A stretch of 64,000 bases of DNA, taken from contig NZ_BNBD01000011.1 of assembly GCF_014654785.1 (NCBI RefSeq), positions 161,257 through 225,256 on the forward strand, written 5' to 3'. The DNA is from Streptomyces mashuensis (GTDB taxonomy: Bacteria > Actinomycetota > Actinomycetes > Streptomycetales > Streptomycetaceae). Both the position numbers and the translations under genes were made by a program. The notes beneath the pieces were generated by a model. That model searched no databases. It saw only the letters and a program-made list of their open reading frames with translations, and was not told where the DNA came from. Positions 22,431-31,285 of this stretch are shown here, one piece after another (within the stretch, counting starts at the first letter, position 1; each line of letters opens with the position of its first letter).

Positions 22431-22569
22431 AGCCGACGCTCAGCAGGACGGGCACGTCACGGCGGCGCGCCTCGGCGAACGCCTCGGGCGACCAGGGCCA
22501 CCAGTCGACGGGGTTGTCGGCGTGCTGGAGGAGGTAGGGGGACGTCTCGTGCGCGAGGCGGTTGGGCAT
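22405..22569 (-). pseudogene. 5' fragment of a DUF255 thioredoxin-fold (YyaL-like) gene
   Basis: The 54 visible codons begin MPNRLAHETSPYLLQHADNP and reach the active-site CHWC, after which the frame ends at a foreign TAG. Intact proteins of this family have about 650-680 residues. The remainder should lie beyond the left end of the element, outside this window. The fragment is co-directional with mca and the small membrane gene upstream. Confidence 0.8.
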
Positions 22570-22597
22570 GCGCCCATCCTCGCGCACGACGCGCCCC

Positions 22598-22801
22598 CTA
22601 CGCCGTCGGCTTGCCGCTCTCCGTGGAAGGTGCCGGCTCGGGGGCCTCCTCGAAGTTCACCCGCTTCATGTGCCGGTTCATCGACTTCATCAGGAGCCAG
22701 ACGGCCCCGCCGATCACGGCGAAGACGATGAACCCGAGCACACCCGGGGTGACCTTGTTCTGATCGAGGTCCGCGGCCAGCGGAAGGAGGGCGCTCATCA
22801 T
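22598..22801 (-). CDS. Conserved small membrane protein (67 aa)
   Basis: One membrane segment (about 20-40, GVLGFIVFAVIGGAVWLLM) is followed by a basic stretch (KSMNRHMKR) and an acidic Pro-rich tail, so the C-terminus is probably cytoplasmic. It begins 4 bases after the mca stop and is probably co-transcribed with it. Function is unknown. Confidence 0.7.
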   Translation of the reverse strand: MMSALLPLAADLDQNKVTPGVLGFIVFAVIGGAVWLLMKSMNRHMKRVNFEEAPEPAPSTESGKPTA

Positions 22802-22805
22802 GGGG

Positions 22806-23693
22806 TCAATTGTTGCGGATACCGGCGAAGAGGTCGTTCTCGGGGAGGGACGTCTCCACGAGTGACTTCGCGAGCTCGTACTCCTCGGTCGGCCACACCT
22901 CGCGCTGGAGGTCCAGCGGCACCCGGAACCAGCCGCCGTCCGGGTCGATCTGCGTGGCGTGCGCGATCAGCGCCTTGTCACGGATCTCGAAGAAGTCGCC
23001 GCAGGGCACGAAGGTCGTCAGCGTGCGCTCCCGGCCCATGGTGTGCCAGCGCTCCAGCCACTCGCCGTAGGGCGACTCCATGCCCCGCTCCAGCAGCGCG
23101 TCGTGCAGCGCCTGGGTGCGCGGACGGTTGAAGCCCTGGTTGTAGTAGAGCTTCAGCGGCTGCCAGGGCTCGCCGGCCTCGGGGTAGCGCTCCGGGTCCC
23201 CGGCGGCCTCGAAGGCCACCATGCTGATCTTGTGGGTCATGATGTGGTCGGGGTGCGGGTAGCCGCCGTTCTCGTCGTACGTGGTGATCACGTGCGGCCG
23301 GAACTCGCGGATCAGCTTCACCAGCCGGCCCGCCGCCTCGTCCACGTCCTCCAGGGCGAAGCACCCCTCGGGCAGCGGCGGCAGCGGGTCGCCCTCCGGC
23401 AGGCCGGAGTCGACGAACCCGAGCCACTCCTGCTTCACGCCCAGGATGTCGCGGGCCTCGTCCATCTCCTTGGCCCGCACCTCGTGGATGTTCGCCTCGA
23501 TGTAGGGGTCGCCCTGGAGCTTGGGGTTCAGGATGGAGCCGCGCTCACCCCCCGTGCACGTGACGACCAGCACGTCCACCCCCTCGGACACATACTTGGC
23601 CATCGTGGCCGCGCCCTTGCTCGACTCGTCGTCGGGGTGGGCATGCACGGCCATCATTCGCAGCTGCTCGCTCAAGGCTCGATCCTCAGTCAC
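22806..23693 (-). CDS. mca: Mycothiol S-conjugate amidase
   Basis: The product has 295 residues. LmbE/PIG-L-type zinc motif AHPDDE at 18-23 and a second ligand group YPHPDH near 148-153 are intact, and the fold-typical TCTGGERGS is present. Mca cleaves mycothiol conjugates into mercapturic acids and glucosaminyl-inositol, a detoxification step of actinobacteria. The homologous deacetylase MshB is the alternative, but length and the conserved neighbours (DUF4307, greA) favour Mca. It is divergent from the DUF4307 gene. Confidence 0.9.
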   Translation of the reverse strand: MTEDRALSEQLRMMAVHAHPDDESSKGAATMAKYVSEGVDVLVVTCTGGERGSILNPKLQGDPYIEANIHEVRAKEMDEARDILGVKQEWLGFVDSGLPEGDPLPPLPEGCFALEDVDEAAGRLVKLIREFRPHVITTYDENGGYPHPDHIMTHKISMVAFEAAGDPERYPEAGEPWQPLKLYYNQGFNRPRTQALHDALLERGMESPYGEWLERWHTMGRERTLTTFVPCGDFFEIRDKALIAHATQIDPDGGWFRVPLDLQREVWPTEEYELAKSLVETSLPENDLFAGIRNN

Positions 23694-23789
23694 TGGTCAC
23701 GTTCGGCGCCTCCTATAGTGACCGAAGCGGGGGCGGAATCATTCCGAGTTCCCCCATCGGGACAGAGCGGGGCCCAGGAGGAGACGATC

Positions 23790-24206
23790 ATGGCTGCGGA
23801 GCCCGAGGCGCCGGCGAGCGGGCGGTACGGCCGTCCGGCGGACGCGCGCGCCGACCGCACCCTGAAGATCGTCGGCGCGGTGCTGGGCACCGCCCTGCTG
23901 GGGTTCGTCGCCTGGGCGGGTGTGCACTACATCACCCAGGAGGACGTCAGCGCGCAGCTGCTGCGCTCCCGGCCGGTCTCCGACAGCGAGGCGCAGGCGG
24001 TCCTGGAGATCCGCAAGGAGAAGGACGCCACCGCCGTGTGCACGGTCCGCTCCCTGGGCGAGGACGGCGGCGAGGTCGGCCGGAAGGACGTCACGCTGGA
24101 CCGCCGCGAGGCGCACTTCACCACTCTGGTGACGGTCCGCACGACGAGCCGGCCCGTGGCCACGGAGCTGAAGGGCTGCCGTACGGTGCCGGGGTCCGGG
24201 GACTGA
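23790..24206 (+). CDS. DUF4307 membrane protein
   Basis: The product has 138 residues; AGGAGGAG precedes the ATG. RYGRPADARADRTLKIVG leads into one membrane segment (about 30-50), then an extracytoplasmic beta-rich domain with a Cys pair (CTVRS ... KGC). This matches the DUF4307 family found next to mca in Streptomyces. Function is unknown. Confidence 0.8.
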   Translation: MAAEPEAPASGRYGRPADARADRTLKIVGAVLGTALLGFVAWAGVHYITQEDVSAQLLRSRPVSDSEAQAVLEIRKEKDATAVCTVRSLGEDGGEVGRKDVTLDRREAHFTTLVTVRTTSRPVATELKGCRTVPGSGD

Positions 24207-24446
24207 TCCGGGGCGGTCGGGCCGGCCGGGCGGCAGGCAATTGCCCCGCGGATCGCCGGCCGGTGTCGGCGCACCGCGCTGACCAGCCTTGACGTGACGC
24301 CTGCGCGGTAGGGACCCTTTACTTCTTCCCCCTTTCCGGACGTAATTGTTAGGCTCGTGGTTTCGCCCCGCTTGGAAGGTGCACCCTTCTCAGTAGGGCG
24401 TTCATTTGTAATCCCCCAGTTTTCCCAGTACCGACGAGGAGCACCT

Positions 24447-24944
24447 GTGACCCAGACCAGCGACAACGTCACCTGGCTGACTCAGGAGGCGTACGACCAG
24501 CTCAAGGCCGAGCTGGAGTACCTGTCTGGTCCCGCTCGCACCGAGATCGCGGCAAAGATCGCGGCGGCCCGCGAGGAAGGTGACCTGCGAGAGAACGGCG
24601 GTTACCACGCCGCCAAGGAGGAGCAGGGCAAGCAGGAGCTTCGCGTGCGCCAGCTGACGCAGCTGCTCGAGTCCGCGAAGGTCGGCGAGGCGCCCGCCAC
24701 CGACGGCGTCGTCGCCCCGGGCATGGTCGTCACGGTCGCCTTCGACGGCGACGAGGACGACACGCTCGACTTCCTCCTGGCCTCCCGCGAGTACGCCAGC
24801 TCCGACATCGAGACGTTCTCCCCGCAGTCCCCGCTGGGCTCGGGCGTCAACGGCAAGAAGATCGGCGAGGACGCCCAGTACGAGCTGCCGAACGGCAAGA
24901 AGGCGATGGTCCGCATCCTCGCCGCCACGCCGTACCAGGGCTGA
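24447..24944 (+). CDS. greA: Transcription elongation factor GreA
   Basis: The product has 165 residues from GTG 24447, with GAGGAG upstream. An N-terminal coiled coil (LKAELEYLSGPARTEIAAKI) with the acidic tip EEGDLRENGGYHAAKEEQ precedes a C-terminal FKBP-like domain ending GKKAMVRILAA. GreA inserts its acidic tip into the RNA polymerase secondary channel to stimulate cleavage of backtracked transcripts. The insertion EDDTLDFLLASREYASSD is typical of actinobacterial GreA. Confidence 0.95.
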   Translation: MTQTSDNVTWLTQEAYDQLKAELEYLSGPARTEIAAKIAAAREEGDLRENGGYHAAKEEQGKQELRVRQLTQLLESAKVGEAPATDGVVAPGMVVTVAFDGDEDDTLDFLLASREYASSDIETFSPQSPLGSGVNGKKIGEDAQYELPNGKKAMVRILAATPYQG

Positions 24945-24973
24945 GCCCTACCAGGACTGACCGCTGCGGCCGA

Positions 24974-25011
24974 GGGCCCCGTACGTCGTCGTAGGACGAC
25001 GTACGGGGCCC
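24974..25011. terminator. Bidirectional terminator between greA and the ABC exporter
   Basis: A perfect 17-bp inverted repeat (arms beginning GGGCCCCGTACGTCGTC) with a GTAG loop separates two convergent units. Confidence 0.85.
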
Positions 25012-25036
25012 TTCCCGTGCCGCTTCCCGTCCCGCG

Positions 25037-25906
25037 TCACGCCGCCGAGCGGTACTTCCGCACGGCCAGCGCCCGGAAGAACGCGATGATCACCACGGAC
25101 CAGAGCAGCGACGCCAGGACGGGGTGCTGCATGGGCCAGGCCCCCGGCACCGGGTAGCCCTCCGGCAGGTTGCCGAAGAGCACGCGGGACGCCTGCACGG
25201 TGGCGCTGAAGGGGTTCCACTCGGCGATGTGCCGCAGCACGGCGGGCATGTTGTCGGAGGGCACGAAGGCGTTGGAGATGAAGGTCAGCGGGAACAGCCA
25301 GATCAGCCCGCCGGAGGTGGCCGCCTCGGGGGTGCGCACGGACAGCCCGATGAGCGCGCCGATCCACGAGAAGGCGTAGCCGAGCAGGAGCAGCAGGGCG
25401 AACCCGGCGAGCGCCTTGAGCACGCCGTCGTGGATGCGCCAGCCGACGATCACGGCGACGACGGCCAGGACGACCAGGGTCAGCGCGGTCTGCACCAGGT
25501 CGGCGAGGGTGCGCCCGGTGAGCACCGCCCCGCGCGCCATGGGCAGGGAGCGGAACCGGTCGATGAGCCCCTTGTGCATGTCGTCGGCTATGCCCGCGCC
25601 GGCACCGGCCGTGGCGAACGTGACGGTCTGCGCGAAGATGCCGGCCATGAGGAACTCCCGGTAGGTGTCCGGGTCGGTGCTGCCGCCCACGGCGATGGAG
25701 CCGCCGAAGACGTAGCTGAACAGCACCACGAACATGATCGGCTGTATCAGCCCGAAGATGACCACCTCGGGGATGCGGGCCATGCGGATGAGGTTGCGCC
25801 GGGCCACGACGAGCGAGTCGCGCACGGACTGCACGACGGCGCCGCCGCGGGCCTGCGGCACCGGGCGGGGCGCGCGGGGCCCGGCGGCCTCCGTGGTCGC
25901 GGTCAT
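25037..25906 (-). CDS. ABC-2 type exporter permease (DrrB-like)
   Basis: The product has 289 residues from ATG 25906, overlapping the ATPase stop. About six membrane segments are seen, with DrrB-family text: RRNLIRMARIPEVVIFGLIQP, GIADDMHKGLIDRFRSLPM and NPFSATVQASR. It forms an exporter with the DrrA-like ATPase upstream. Homologues export daunorubicin or other hydrophobic compounds; the substrate here is unknown. No biosynthetic cluster adjoins it. Confidence 0.85.
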   Translation of the reverse strand: MTATTEAAGPRAPRPVPQARGGAVVQSVRDSLVVARRNLIRMARIPEVVIFGLIQPIMFVVLFSYVFGGSIAVGGSTDPDTYREFLMAGIFAQTVTFATAGAGAGIADDMHKGLIDRFRSLPMARGAVLTGRTLADLVQTALTLVVLAVVAVIVGWRIHDGVLKALAGFALLLLLGYAFSWIGALIGLSVRTPEAATSGGLIWLFPLTFISNAFVPSDNMPAVLRHIAEWNPFSATVQASRVLFGNLPEGYPVPGAWPMQHPVLASLLWSVVIIAFFRALAVRKYRSAA

Positions 25907-26937
25907 CGGGCGGCTCCCTTCCGTACGGGTGCGGGCTTCCGGTCGTCCGCCTGTTCCCCCGCCTGTTCCCCCGCCTGTTCCTCCTCGGGGCCGGGCTCCT
26001 CGGCGACGTGCCCGGTGAGGGAGAGGAAGACGTCGTCGAGGGTGGGCCGGCGCAGGCCGATGTCGTCGATCTCGACGGCGCGGGCGTCGAGTTCCCTGAT
26101 CACCTCGGCGAGCAGCCGGGCGCCGCCGGTGACGGGCGCGGTCACCTTGCGGGTGTGCTGCTCGACGGTGGCGCCGTCGCCGCCGAAGCCGCGCAGCACC
26201 TCCAGGGCGGTCGGCAGGTGCTGCCGGTCGCGGACCACGAGCTCCACGCGCTCGCCGCCGGTGCGGGCCTTGAGCTCGTCGGAGGTGCCGCGGGCGATGA
26301 CGCGGCCGTGGTCGATGACGCAGATGTCGTGCGCGAGGTGGTCGGCCTCCTCCAGGTACTGGGTGGTGAGCAGCAACGTCGTGCCGCCGGCGACCAGTTC
26401 CTGGATGACCTCCCACAACTGCTGGCGGTTGCGCGGGTCGAGGCCGGTGGTGGGCTCGTCCATGAACATCACCGGCGGGCTGACGACCAGCGCGGCGGCG
26501 AGGTCGAGGCGGCGGCGCATGCCGCCGGAGTACGTCTTGGCGGTGCGGTCGGCGGCGTCGGTGAGGTGGAACCGCTCCAGCAGCTCGGTGGCGCGCGCCT
26601 TCGCCTGGCGGGCGCTCATCTGGTAGAGGCGGCCGACCATGGTCAGGTTCTCACGGCCCGTCAGGTACTCGTCGACGGCGGCGAACTGGCCGGACAGGCC
26701 GATGGCGTGCCGCACCTCCTGGGGCCGCTTGAGGACGTCGATGCCGGCCACCGTGGCCCGGCCGCGGTCGGGCCGCAGCAGGGTGGTGAGCACCCGTACG
26801 GCGGTGGTCTTGCCGGCCCCGTTGGGCCCGAGCAGGCCCAGGACCGTGCCCTCCGGGACGTCGAGGTCGACGCCGTCCAGGGCCTTGACGTCGCCGAAGG
26901 TCTTCACCAGACCTTCGGCGTGGATCGCGCCTGGCAT
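25903..26937 (-). CDS. ABC transporter ATP-binding protein (DrrA-like)
   Basis: The product has 344 residues. Walker A GPNGAGKTT (about 35-43), signature YSGGMRRRL, and Walker B VMFMDEPTTGLD are intact. A DrrA-type C-terminal extension (to about 320) ends in a Glu/Gln-rich tail with repeats of AGEQ. It is coupled by TGATG to the permease gene. Confidence 0.9.
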   Translation of the reverse strand: MPGAIHAEGLVKTFGDVKALDGVDLDVPEGTVLGLLGPNGAGKTTAVRVLTTLLRPDRGRATVAGIDVLKRPQEVRHAIGLSGQFAAVDEYLTGRENLTMVGRLYQMSARQAKARATELLERFHLTDAADRTAKTYSGGMRRRLDLAAALVVSPPVMFMDEPTTGLDPRNRQQLWEVIQELVAGGTTLLLTTQYLEEADHLAHDICVIDHGRVIARGTSDELKARTGGERVELVVRDRQHLPTALEVLRGFGGDGATVEQHTRKVTAPVTGGARLLAEVIRELDARAVEIDDIGLRRPTLDDVFLSLTGHVAEEPGPEEEQAGEQAGEQADDRKPAPVRKGAAR

Positions 26938-27048
26938 GGGATTCTCCCGTGCTCGGGTGAGGTGCTTGCGAGTTTACGGGGCGCGGGGCTTCCGCGCGCT
27001 GTGAATAAATCCGCTCAGGAATTATCGAATTCGTACACCTGTGATCAC

Positions 27049-27076
27049 AAAAAGGCTTCCGCAGTCGGAAGGAAGC
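27049..27076 (-). terminator. Intrinsic terminator of ilvA
   Basis: On the minus strand GCTTCC and GGAAGC form a stem around a 10-base loop and are followed by CTTTTT. It lies 12 bases after the ilvA stop. Confidence 0.7.
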
Positions 27077-27087
27077 ACGAGGGGAAT

Positions 27088-28311
27088 TCACGCCGGCGGA
27101 CCCGAAAGCTCCGCAAAGCCCGCCGCCCGCAGCGCCTCCCGCACCTGCCCGCAGTGGTCCGGGCCCGCCGTCTCCAGGTGCAGTTCCACCTCCGCCTCCC
27201 CCACGCCCAGCCGCGGGTCGGTCCGTACGTGGCCGACGTCCAGGACATTGGCGTTCAGCGCCGTCACCACCTCCAGCAGCCCGGCCAGCGCGCCCGGCCG
27301 GTCCGCCAGCCGGAGCCGCAGCGACAGGTACCGGCCCGCCGCCGCCATCCCGTGCCGCAGCACGCGCTGCAACAGCAACGGGTCGACGTTGCCGCCCGAC
27401 AGCACCGCCACCAGCGGCCCCCGGAACGCCTCCGGCGCCGCCGTCAGCGCCGCCACCGGGCTCGCACCCGCCGGCTCGACCAGCAGCTTGGCCCGCTCCA
27501 GGCACAGCAGCAGGGCCCCGGCCAGGTCGTCCTCGGAGACCGTGCGCACCTCGTCGACGAGCTTGCTGACGATGGCGAACGGCACGTCGCCGGGCCGGCC
27601 GACCATGATGCCGTTGGCCATGGTGCGCGGCGCCTCCACGGCCACGGGGTGCCCGGCCGCCAGCGACGCCGGCCAGGAGGCCGCGCCCGCCGCCTGCACG
27701 CCCACGATCCGTACGTCCGGGCGCAGCGCCTTGACCGCGGTGGCGATGCCGGCCGCCAGCCCGCCGCCGCCCATGGCGACGACGATCGTGCCCACTTCGG
27801 GGCACTGTTCCAGGATTTCCAGCCCGACCGTGCCCTGTCCCGCGACCACGTCGGGGTGGTCGAAGGGGTGGATGAAGACGGCGCCCGTCCGCCCCGCATA
27901 GGTGCGGGCCTCCTCCAGCGCCTCGTCCAGCACCTGCCCGTAGGGGCGGACGTCCGCGCCGTACGCGCGCGTGGCCGCGACTTTCGGCAAGGGGGCGTCG
28001 GCCGGCATGAAGACCGTCGACCGGACGCCCAGCAGGGACGCCGCGAGGGCCACGCCCTGCGCGTGGTTGCCGGCGCTGGCCGCGACGACGCCCGCCGCCC
28101 GTTCCCGGGGCGAGAGGCCGACGATCCGCACATAGGCGCCGCGCACCTTGAACGAGCCGGTGCGCTGGAGGTTCTCGCACTTGAGACGGACCGGGGCGCC
28201 GATCAGCGCGGAGAGGTGGCGGCTGTTCTCCATGGCGGTGGTCCGGGCCACGCCCGCCAGGATCCGCCGTGCCCGCAGCACGTCGTGGAGCGAGACCGGT
28301 CGTGCGGCCAT
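27088..28311 (-). CDS. ilvA: Threonine ammonia-lyase (threonine dehydratase) with ACT domain
   Basis: The product has 407 residues. The PLP lysine is in GSFKVRGAY, the cofactor phosphate loop in MGGGGLAAG, and SAGNHAQG is present. The C-terminal 75 residues (YLSLRLRLADRPGALAGLLE) form one ACT-type domain, as in the short IlvA/TdcB-like form. It converts threonine to 2-oxobutanoate for isoleucine synthesis or catabolism. Start ATG 28311 fits the usual N-terminus. Biosynthetic versus catabolic role cannot be decided. Confidence 0.9.
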   Translation of the reverse strand: MAARPVSLHDVLRARRILAGVARTTAMENSRHLSALIGAPVRLKCENLQRTGSFKVRGAYVRIVGLSPRERAAGVVAASAGNHAQGVALAASLLGVRSTVFMPADAPLPKVAATRAYGADVRPYGQVLDEALEEARTYAGRTGAVFIHPFDHPDVVAGQGTVGLEILEQCPEVGTIVVAMGGGGLAAGIATAVKALRPDVRIVGVQAAGAASWPASLAAGHPVAVEAPRTMANGIMVGRPGDVPFAIVSKLVDEVRTVSEDDLAGALLLCLERAKLLVEPAGASPVAALTAAPEAFRGPLVAVLSGGNVDPLLLQRVLRHGMAAAGRYLSLRLRLADRPGALAGLLEVVTALNANVLDVGHVRTDPRLGVGEAEVELHLETAGPDHCGQVREALRAAGFAELSGPPA

Positions 28312-28581
28312 GGGGTCAGTATGCGGCGGCGGCCGGAGGGGCGCGCGGGCGGCGGAAAGGCGGCGGGCCTGGCGGCGGATCTCCGGCGGATCTCCGGCGG
28401 GATCTCCGGAATAACAGCATCCGCTGCTGGTTCCGTTCCTTTTCGAACCGCCGCTAATACCAGGCATACCGTCCGGTTTGTGCAGCTCCGGTACGGGCGG
28501 CGGAAAGGCCGCGTACCCTGTCCCCCATTCTCAGCAATACCAGCCCGTTCCCTTCCCGCCATACGAAGTGAGCCCCAGGCC

Positions 28582-29166
28582 ATGCCCACCTCTCAGGACA
28601 TGACGACGGACATGACGGACATGACGACGGATCCCACGGCCGCACCGCTGCCGGCACCGTCCCAGGACCCGGTCGCCGGACCGGTCACGGACCTGCCGCC
28701 CGGCGTGCTGGACACCCTCCAGCACCAGGTGGCCGTCTTCGCCCGCCGGGCCGAGCAGACCCGGCTCGGCGGCGTCGGCCGCGTCCACAACACCATGGAC
28801 CGCGCCGCCTACTTGCTGCTCAACCGCCTCGACCAGGAAGGCCCGATGGGCGTCAAGGCGCTCGCCGCGGGCATGGGCATCGACTCCTCGACCGTCACCC
28901 GCCAGGTGGCGCCCCTCGTCGACACCGGCCTGGTCAAGCGCACCTCGCACCCGGAGGACGGCCGTGCCGTGGTGCTCCAGCTCTCGCCGCGCGGCAAGGC
29001 CCGCCTGGAGGAGGTGCGCGCCTCCCGCCGGGCCCTGATGGCGCTGGTGACCGAGGAGTGGTCGGAGGAGGAGCGCAGCGTCTTCTGCACGCTCCTCACG
29101 CGCTTCAACACCGCCCTGTCCGCGATCCACTTCACCCCGCCCACCGCGATGCCGCCCGCCTCTTGA
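28582..29166 (+). CDS. MarR family transcriptional regulator
   Basis: The product has 194 residues. A low-complexity N-terminus (TTDMTDMTTDP) precedes the winged helix: MGVKALAAGMGIDSSTVTRQ is the recognition region and HPEDGRAVVLQLSPRGKARL the wing. It is divergent from ilvA, whose promoter lies in the shared 270-base gap, so ilvA or an unlinked gene may be a target; this is unproven. Confidence 0.85.
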   Translation: MPTSQDMTTDMTDMTTDPTAAPLPAPSQDPVAGPVTDLPPGVLDTLQHQVAVFARRAEQTRLGGVGRVHNTMDRAAYLLLNRLDQEGPMGVKALAAGMGIDSSTVTRQVAPLVDTGLVKRTSHPEDGRAVVLQLSPRGKARLEEVRASRRALMALVTEEWSEEERSVFCTLLTRFNTALSAIHFTPPTAMPPAS

Positions 29167-29250
29167 CCCCACCGCCCGCGCCGGTCTGTCCTGTAAGGGC
29201 CCGCACGTGCGCACAGAGGCAGGCGCACGGCGTGGGCGTACGGAGGCGGG

Positions 29251-29724
29251 GTGCGGGAGCGCCGGGCGGCACACGAACGCCGCCGCGCCCGGGAGTTCGA
29301 GTCGTTCGTCGGGGGCGCGGGCGGGCGGCTGCTGCACGCCGCGCTGCTGCTGACCGGTGAGCCGGCGGAGCGCGCCGGGGCCGCCGAGAGCCTGCTGACC
29401 GCCGCGCTGGCCCGCACGTACGCGGCGTGGGACGCACTGCGCGGCGAGGACCCGTACGACCGCGCCCGTCAGGAGCTGGTCGCCGCCTACCTCCGTACCG
29501 CCCGCCGGCACCGCCGCCCGCGCGGCGGCGCGCTGGACCGGCTCGCGCCCTACGAGCGTCTGGTGGTCGTACTGCGGCTGTACGAGGGCGTGGCCGAGGA
29601 ACAGACCGCGGCCTGTCTGGGGCTGCCGGCGGAACGCGTACGGGCGCTGTGCGCCCGCGCGGTGACCGCCCTGCTGTCGCCTGCCGGGGCGCCCTCGGCC
29701 GGGCGGCGGAGGGCGGCGTCGTGA
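29251..29724 (+). CDS. SigE-like ECF sigma factor-related protein
   Basis: The product has 157 residues from GTG 29251. It has the sigma-2-like FESFVGGAGGRLLHAALLL and a sigma-4-like LAPYERLVVVLRLYEGVAEEQ followed by ACLGLPAERVRALCARAV. The sigma-2 region is short and lacks clear -10 recognition residues, so promoter recognition is uncertain. It overlaps the next gene (GTGA), which encodes a membrane protein that may be its partner. Confidence 0.65.
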   Translation: MRERRAAHERRRAREFESFVGGAGGRLLHAALLLTGEPAERAGAAESLLTAALARTYAAWDALRGEDPYDRARQELVAAYLRTARRHRRPRGGALDRLAPYERLVVVLRLYEGVAEEQTAACLGLPAERVRALCARAVTALLSPAGAPSAGRRRAAS

Positions 29725-29963
29725 GCGGCCTGGAGCGCAGGGAGGCGGAGGCCCGCCGGCTCCTGCTGGCCGGCCCGCGCCCGCCCGTACCGGCGGACCT
29801 GGCGGCCCGTGCCGCCGGGCAGGGCCGGCGTCTGCTGCGCGGCCGCCGGTTCGTGCGCGGTGCGGCGTGGCTGCTGCTGGTGGCGGCCGTGGTGGCGCTG
29901 TGCGCCCTGACCGCCGTGGCGGGATCGTCGCCGGGCGCGGCACCCCCGCCACCGGGGTGGTGA
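29721..29963 (+). CDS. Small membrane protein, possible anti-sigma partner (80 aa)
   Basis: GTG 29721 overlaps the stop of the sigma-like gene. The first 45 residues are basic and cytoplasmic, followed by one membrane segment (AAWLLLVAAVVALCALTAVA) and a short Pro-rich outer tail. Gene order and topology suggest an anti-sigma-like partner, but no zinc-binding anti-sigma motif is present. Confidence 0.55.
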   Translation: MSGLERREAEARRLLLAGPRPPVPADLAARAAGQGRRLLRGRRFVRGAAWLLLVAAVVALCALTAVAGSSPGAAPPPPGW

Positions 29964-30016
29964 CGGCGGTGCGGACGAGCGACGGACGGGCGGGGGGAAG
30001 GGCTTGCGCCCGGGGC

Positions 30017-31162
30017 TCAGCCCAGGGCCTGCGTGAGGTCGGCCAGCAGGTCGTCGACGGACTCGATGCCCACCGAGACGCGGACGAGGTCGGCGGGGAC
30101 CTCCAGCTGGGAACCGGCCACCGAGGCGTGCGTCATGCGGCCCGGGTGCTCGATGAGCGACTCGACGCCGCCCAGCGACTCGCCCAGCGTGAACAGCTTG
30201 GCGCGGTTGCAGACCTCGACCGCCGCCTCCTCGCCGCCGGCGACGCGGAAGGACACCATGCCGCCGAAGGACCGCATCTGCTTGGCCGCGACCTCGTGCA
30301 GCCGGTGCCCGGGCAGGCCCGGGTAGAAGACCTCGGTCACCTTGGGGTGCGAGACCAGCAGCTCGGTGACGCGCTCGGCGTTGGCGCTGTGCCGGTCCAT
30401 GCGGACGGCGAGCGTCTTGATGCCGCGCAGCGTCAGCCAGGCGTCGAAGGGGCCGGCGACGGCGCCCATCGCGTTCTGGTGGAAGGCGAGCTCCTCGCCC
30501 AGGCCGGCGTCGGCCGTGACCAGGGCGCCGCCCACGACGTCGGAGTGGCCGCCCATGTACTTGGTGGTCGAGTGGACCACGACGTCCGCGCCCAGCGACA
30601 GCGGCTGCTGCAGGTAGGGGCTGGCGAAGGTGTTGTCGACGACCAGCTTCACGCCGGCCTCGTGGGCCACGCCCGCCACCGCGGCGATGTCCGTGATGCC
30701 CAGCAGCGGGTTCGAGGGCGTCTCGACCCAGATGACCTTGGTCTCCGGGCGGAGCGCCGCGCGCACCGCGGCCGGGTCGGAGGTGTCGGCCACCGACCAC
30801 TCCACGCCCCACCGGCCCACGACCTTGGCGAACAGGCGGAACGTGCCGCCGTAGGCGTCGTTCGGGATCACCACGTGGTCGCCGGGGGACAGCAGCGTGC
30901 GCAGCAGGCAGTCCTCGGCGGCGAGGCCCGAGGCGAAGGCCAGGCCGCGCACGCCGCCCTCCAGGGCCGCCAGGTTCTCTTCCAGGGCGGTGCGGGTGGG
31001 GTTCGCGCTGCGGCTGTACTCGTAGCCGTTGCGCAGGCCGCCGACGCCGTCCTGCTTGTAGGTGGAGACTTGGTAGATGGGCGGCACGACGGCCCCGGTC
31101 AGCGGGTCCGCCTCCTGGCCGGCGTGGATCGCGAGGGTCTCGAAGCTGTGCTGGTCGCTCAT
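30017..31162 (-). CDS. metB: Cystathionine gamma-synthase
   Basis: The product has 381 residues. It contains the PLP lysine in HSTTKYMGGHSD, YSRSANPTRTALE, and the C-terminal GGVESLIEHPGRMTHAS. The enzyme joins an activated homoserine with cysteine in transsulfuration. A cystathionine gamma-lyase is the alternative; lengths are the same and the two cannot be separated by eye, but the gene neighbourhood (ilvA, msrA) matches the annotated synthase in related genomes as I recall. Confidence 0.85.
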   Translation of the reverse strand: MSDQHSFETLAIHAGQEADPLTGAVVPPIYQVSTYKQDGVGGLRNGYEYSRSANPTRTALEENLAALEGGVRGLAFASGLAAEDCLLRTLLSPGDHVVIPNDAYGGTFRLFAKVVGRWGVEWSVADTSDPAAVRAALRPETKVIWVETPSNPLLGITDIAAVAGVAHEAGVKLVVDNTFASPYLQQPLSLGADVVVHSTTKYMGGHSDVVGGALVTADAGLGEELAFHQNAMGAVAGPFDAWLTLRGIKTLAVRMDRHSANAERVTELLVSHPKVTEVFYPGLPGHRLHEVAAKQMRSFGGMVSFRVAGGEEAAVEVCNRAKLFTLGESLGGVESLIEHPGRMTHASVAGSQLEVPADLVRVSVGIESVDDLLADLTQALG

Positions 31163-31285
31163 TGTCCCGAGGGTAGTACCCCGGTCACCGGATTCGTCCT
31201 GTTCACTTGTTGCGGGCGGATGAACGATTCCGCATTCCGCCCGGAACCCGGCCCACCGTCCGATCTCGCACCCACGGGACCACTC

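Noticed and set aside
27040..27049. TGTGATCACA as a CRP site near ilvA
   Set aside because: The half-sites abut without the required 6-base spacer, and the place is downstream of ilvA at its terminator.
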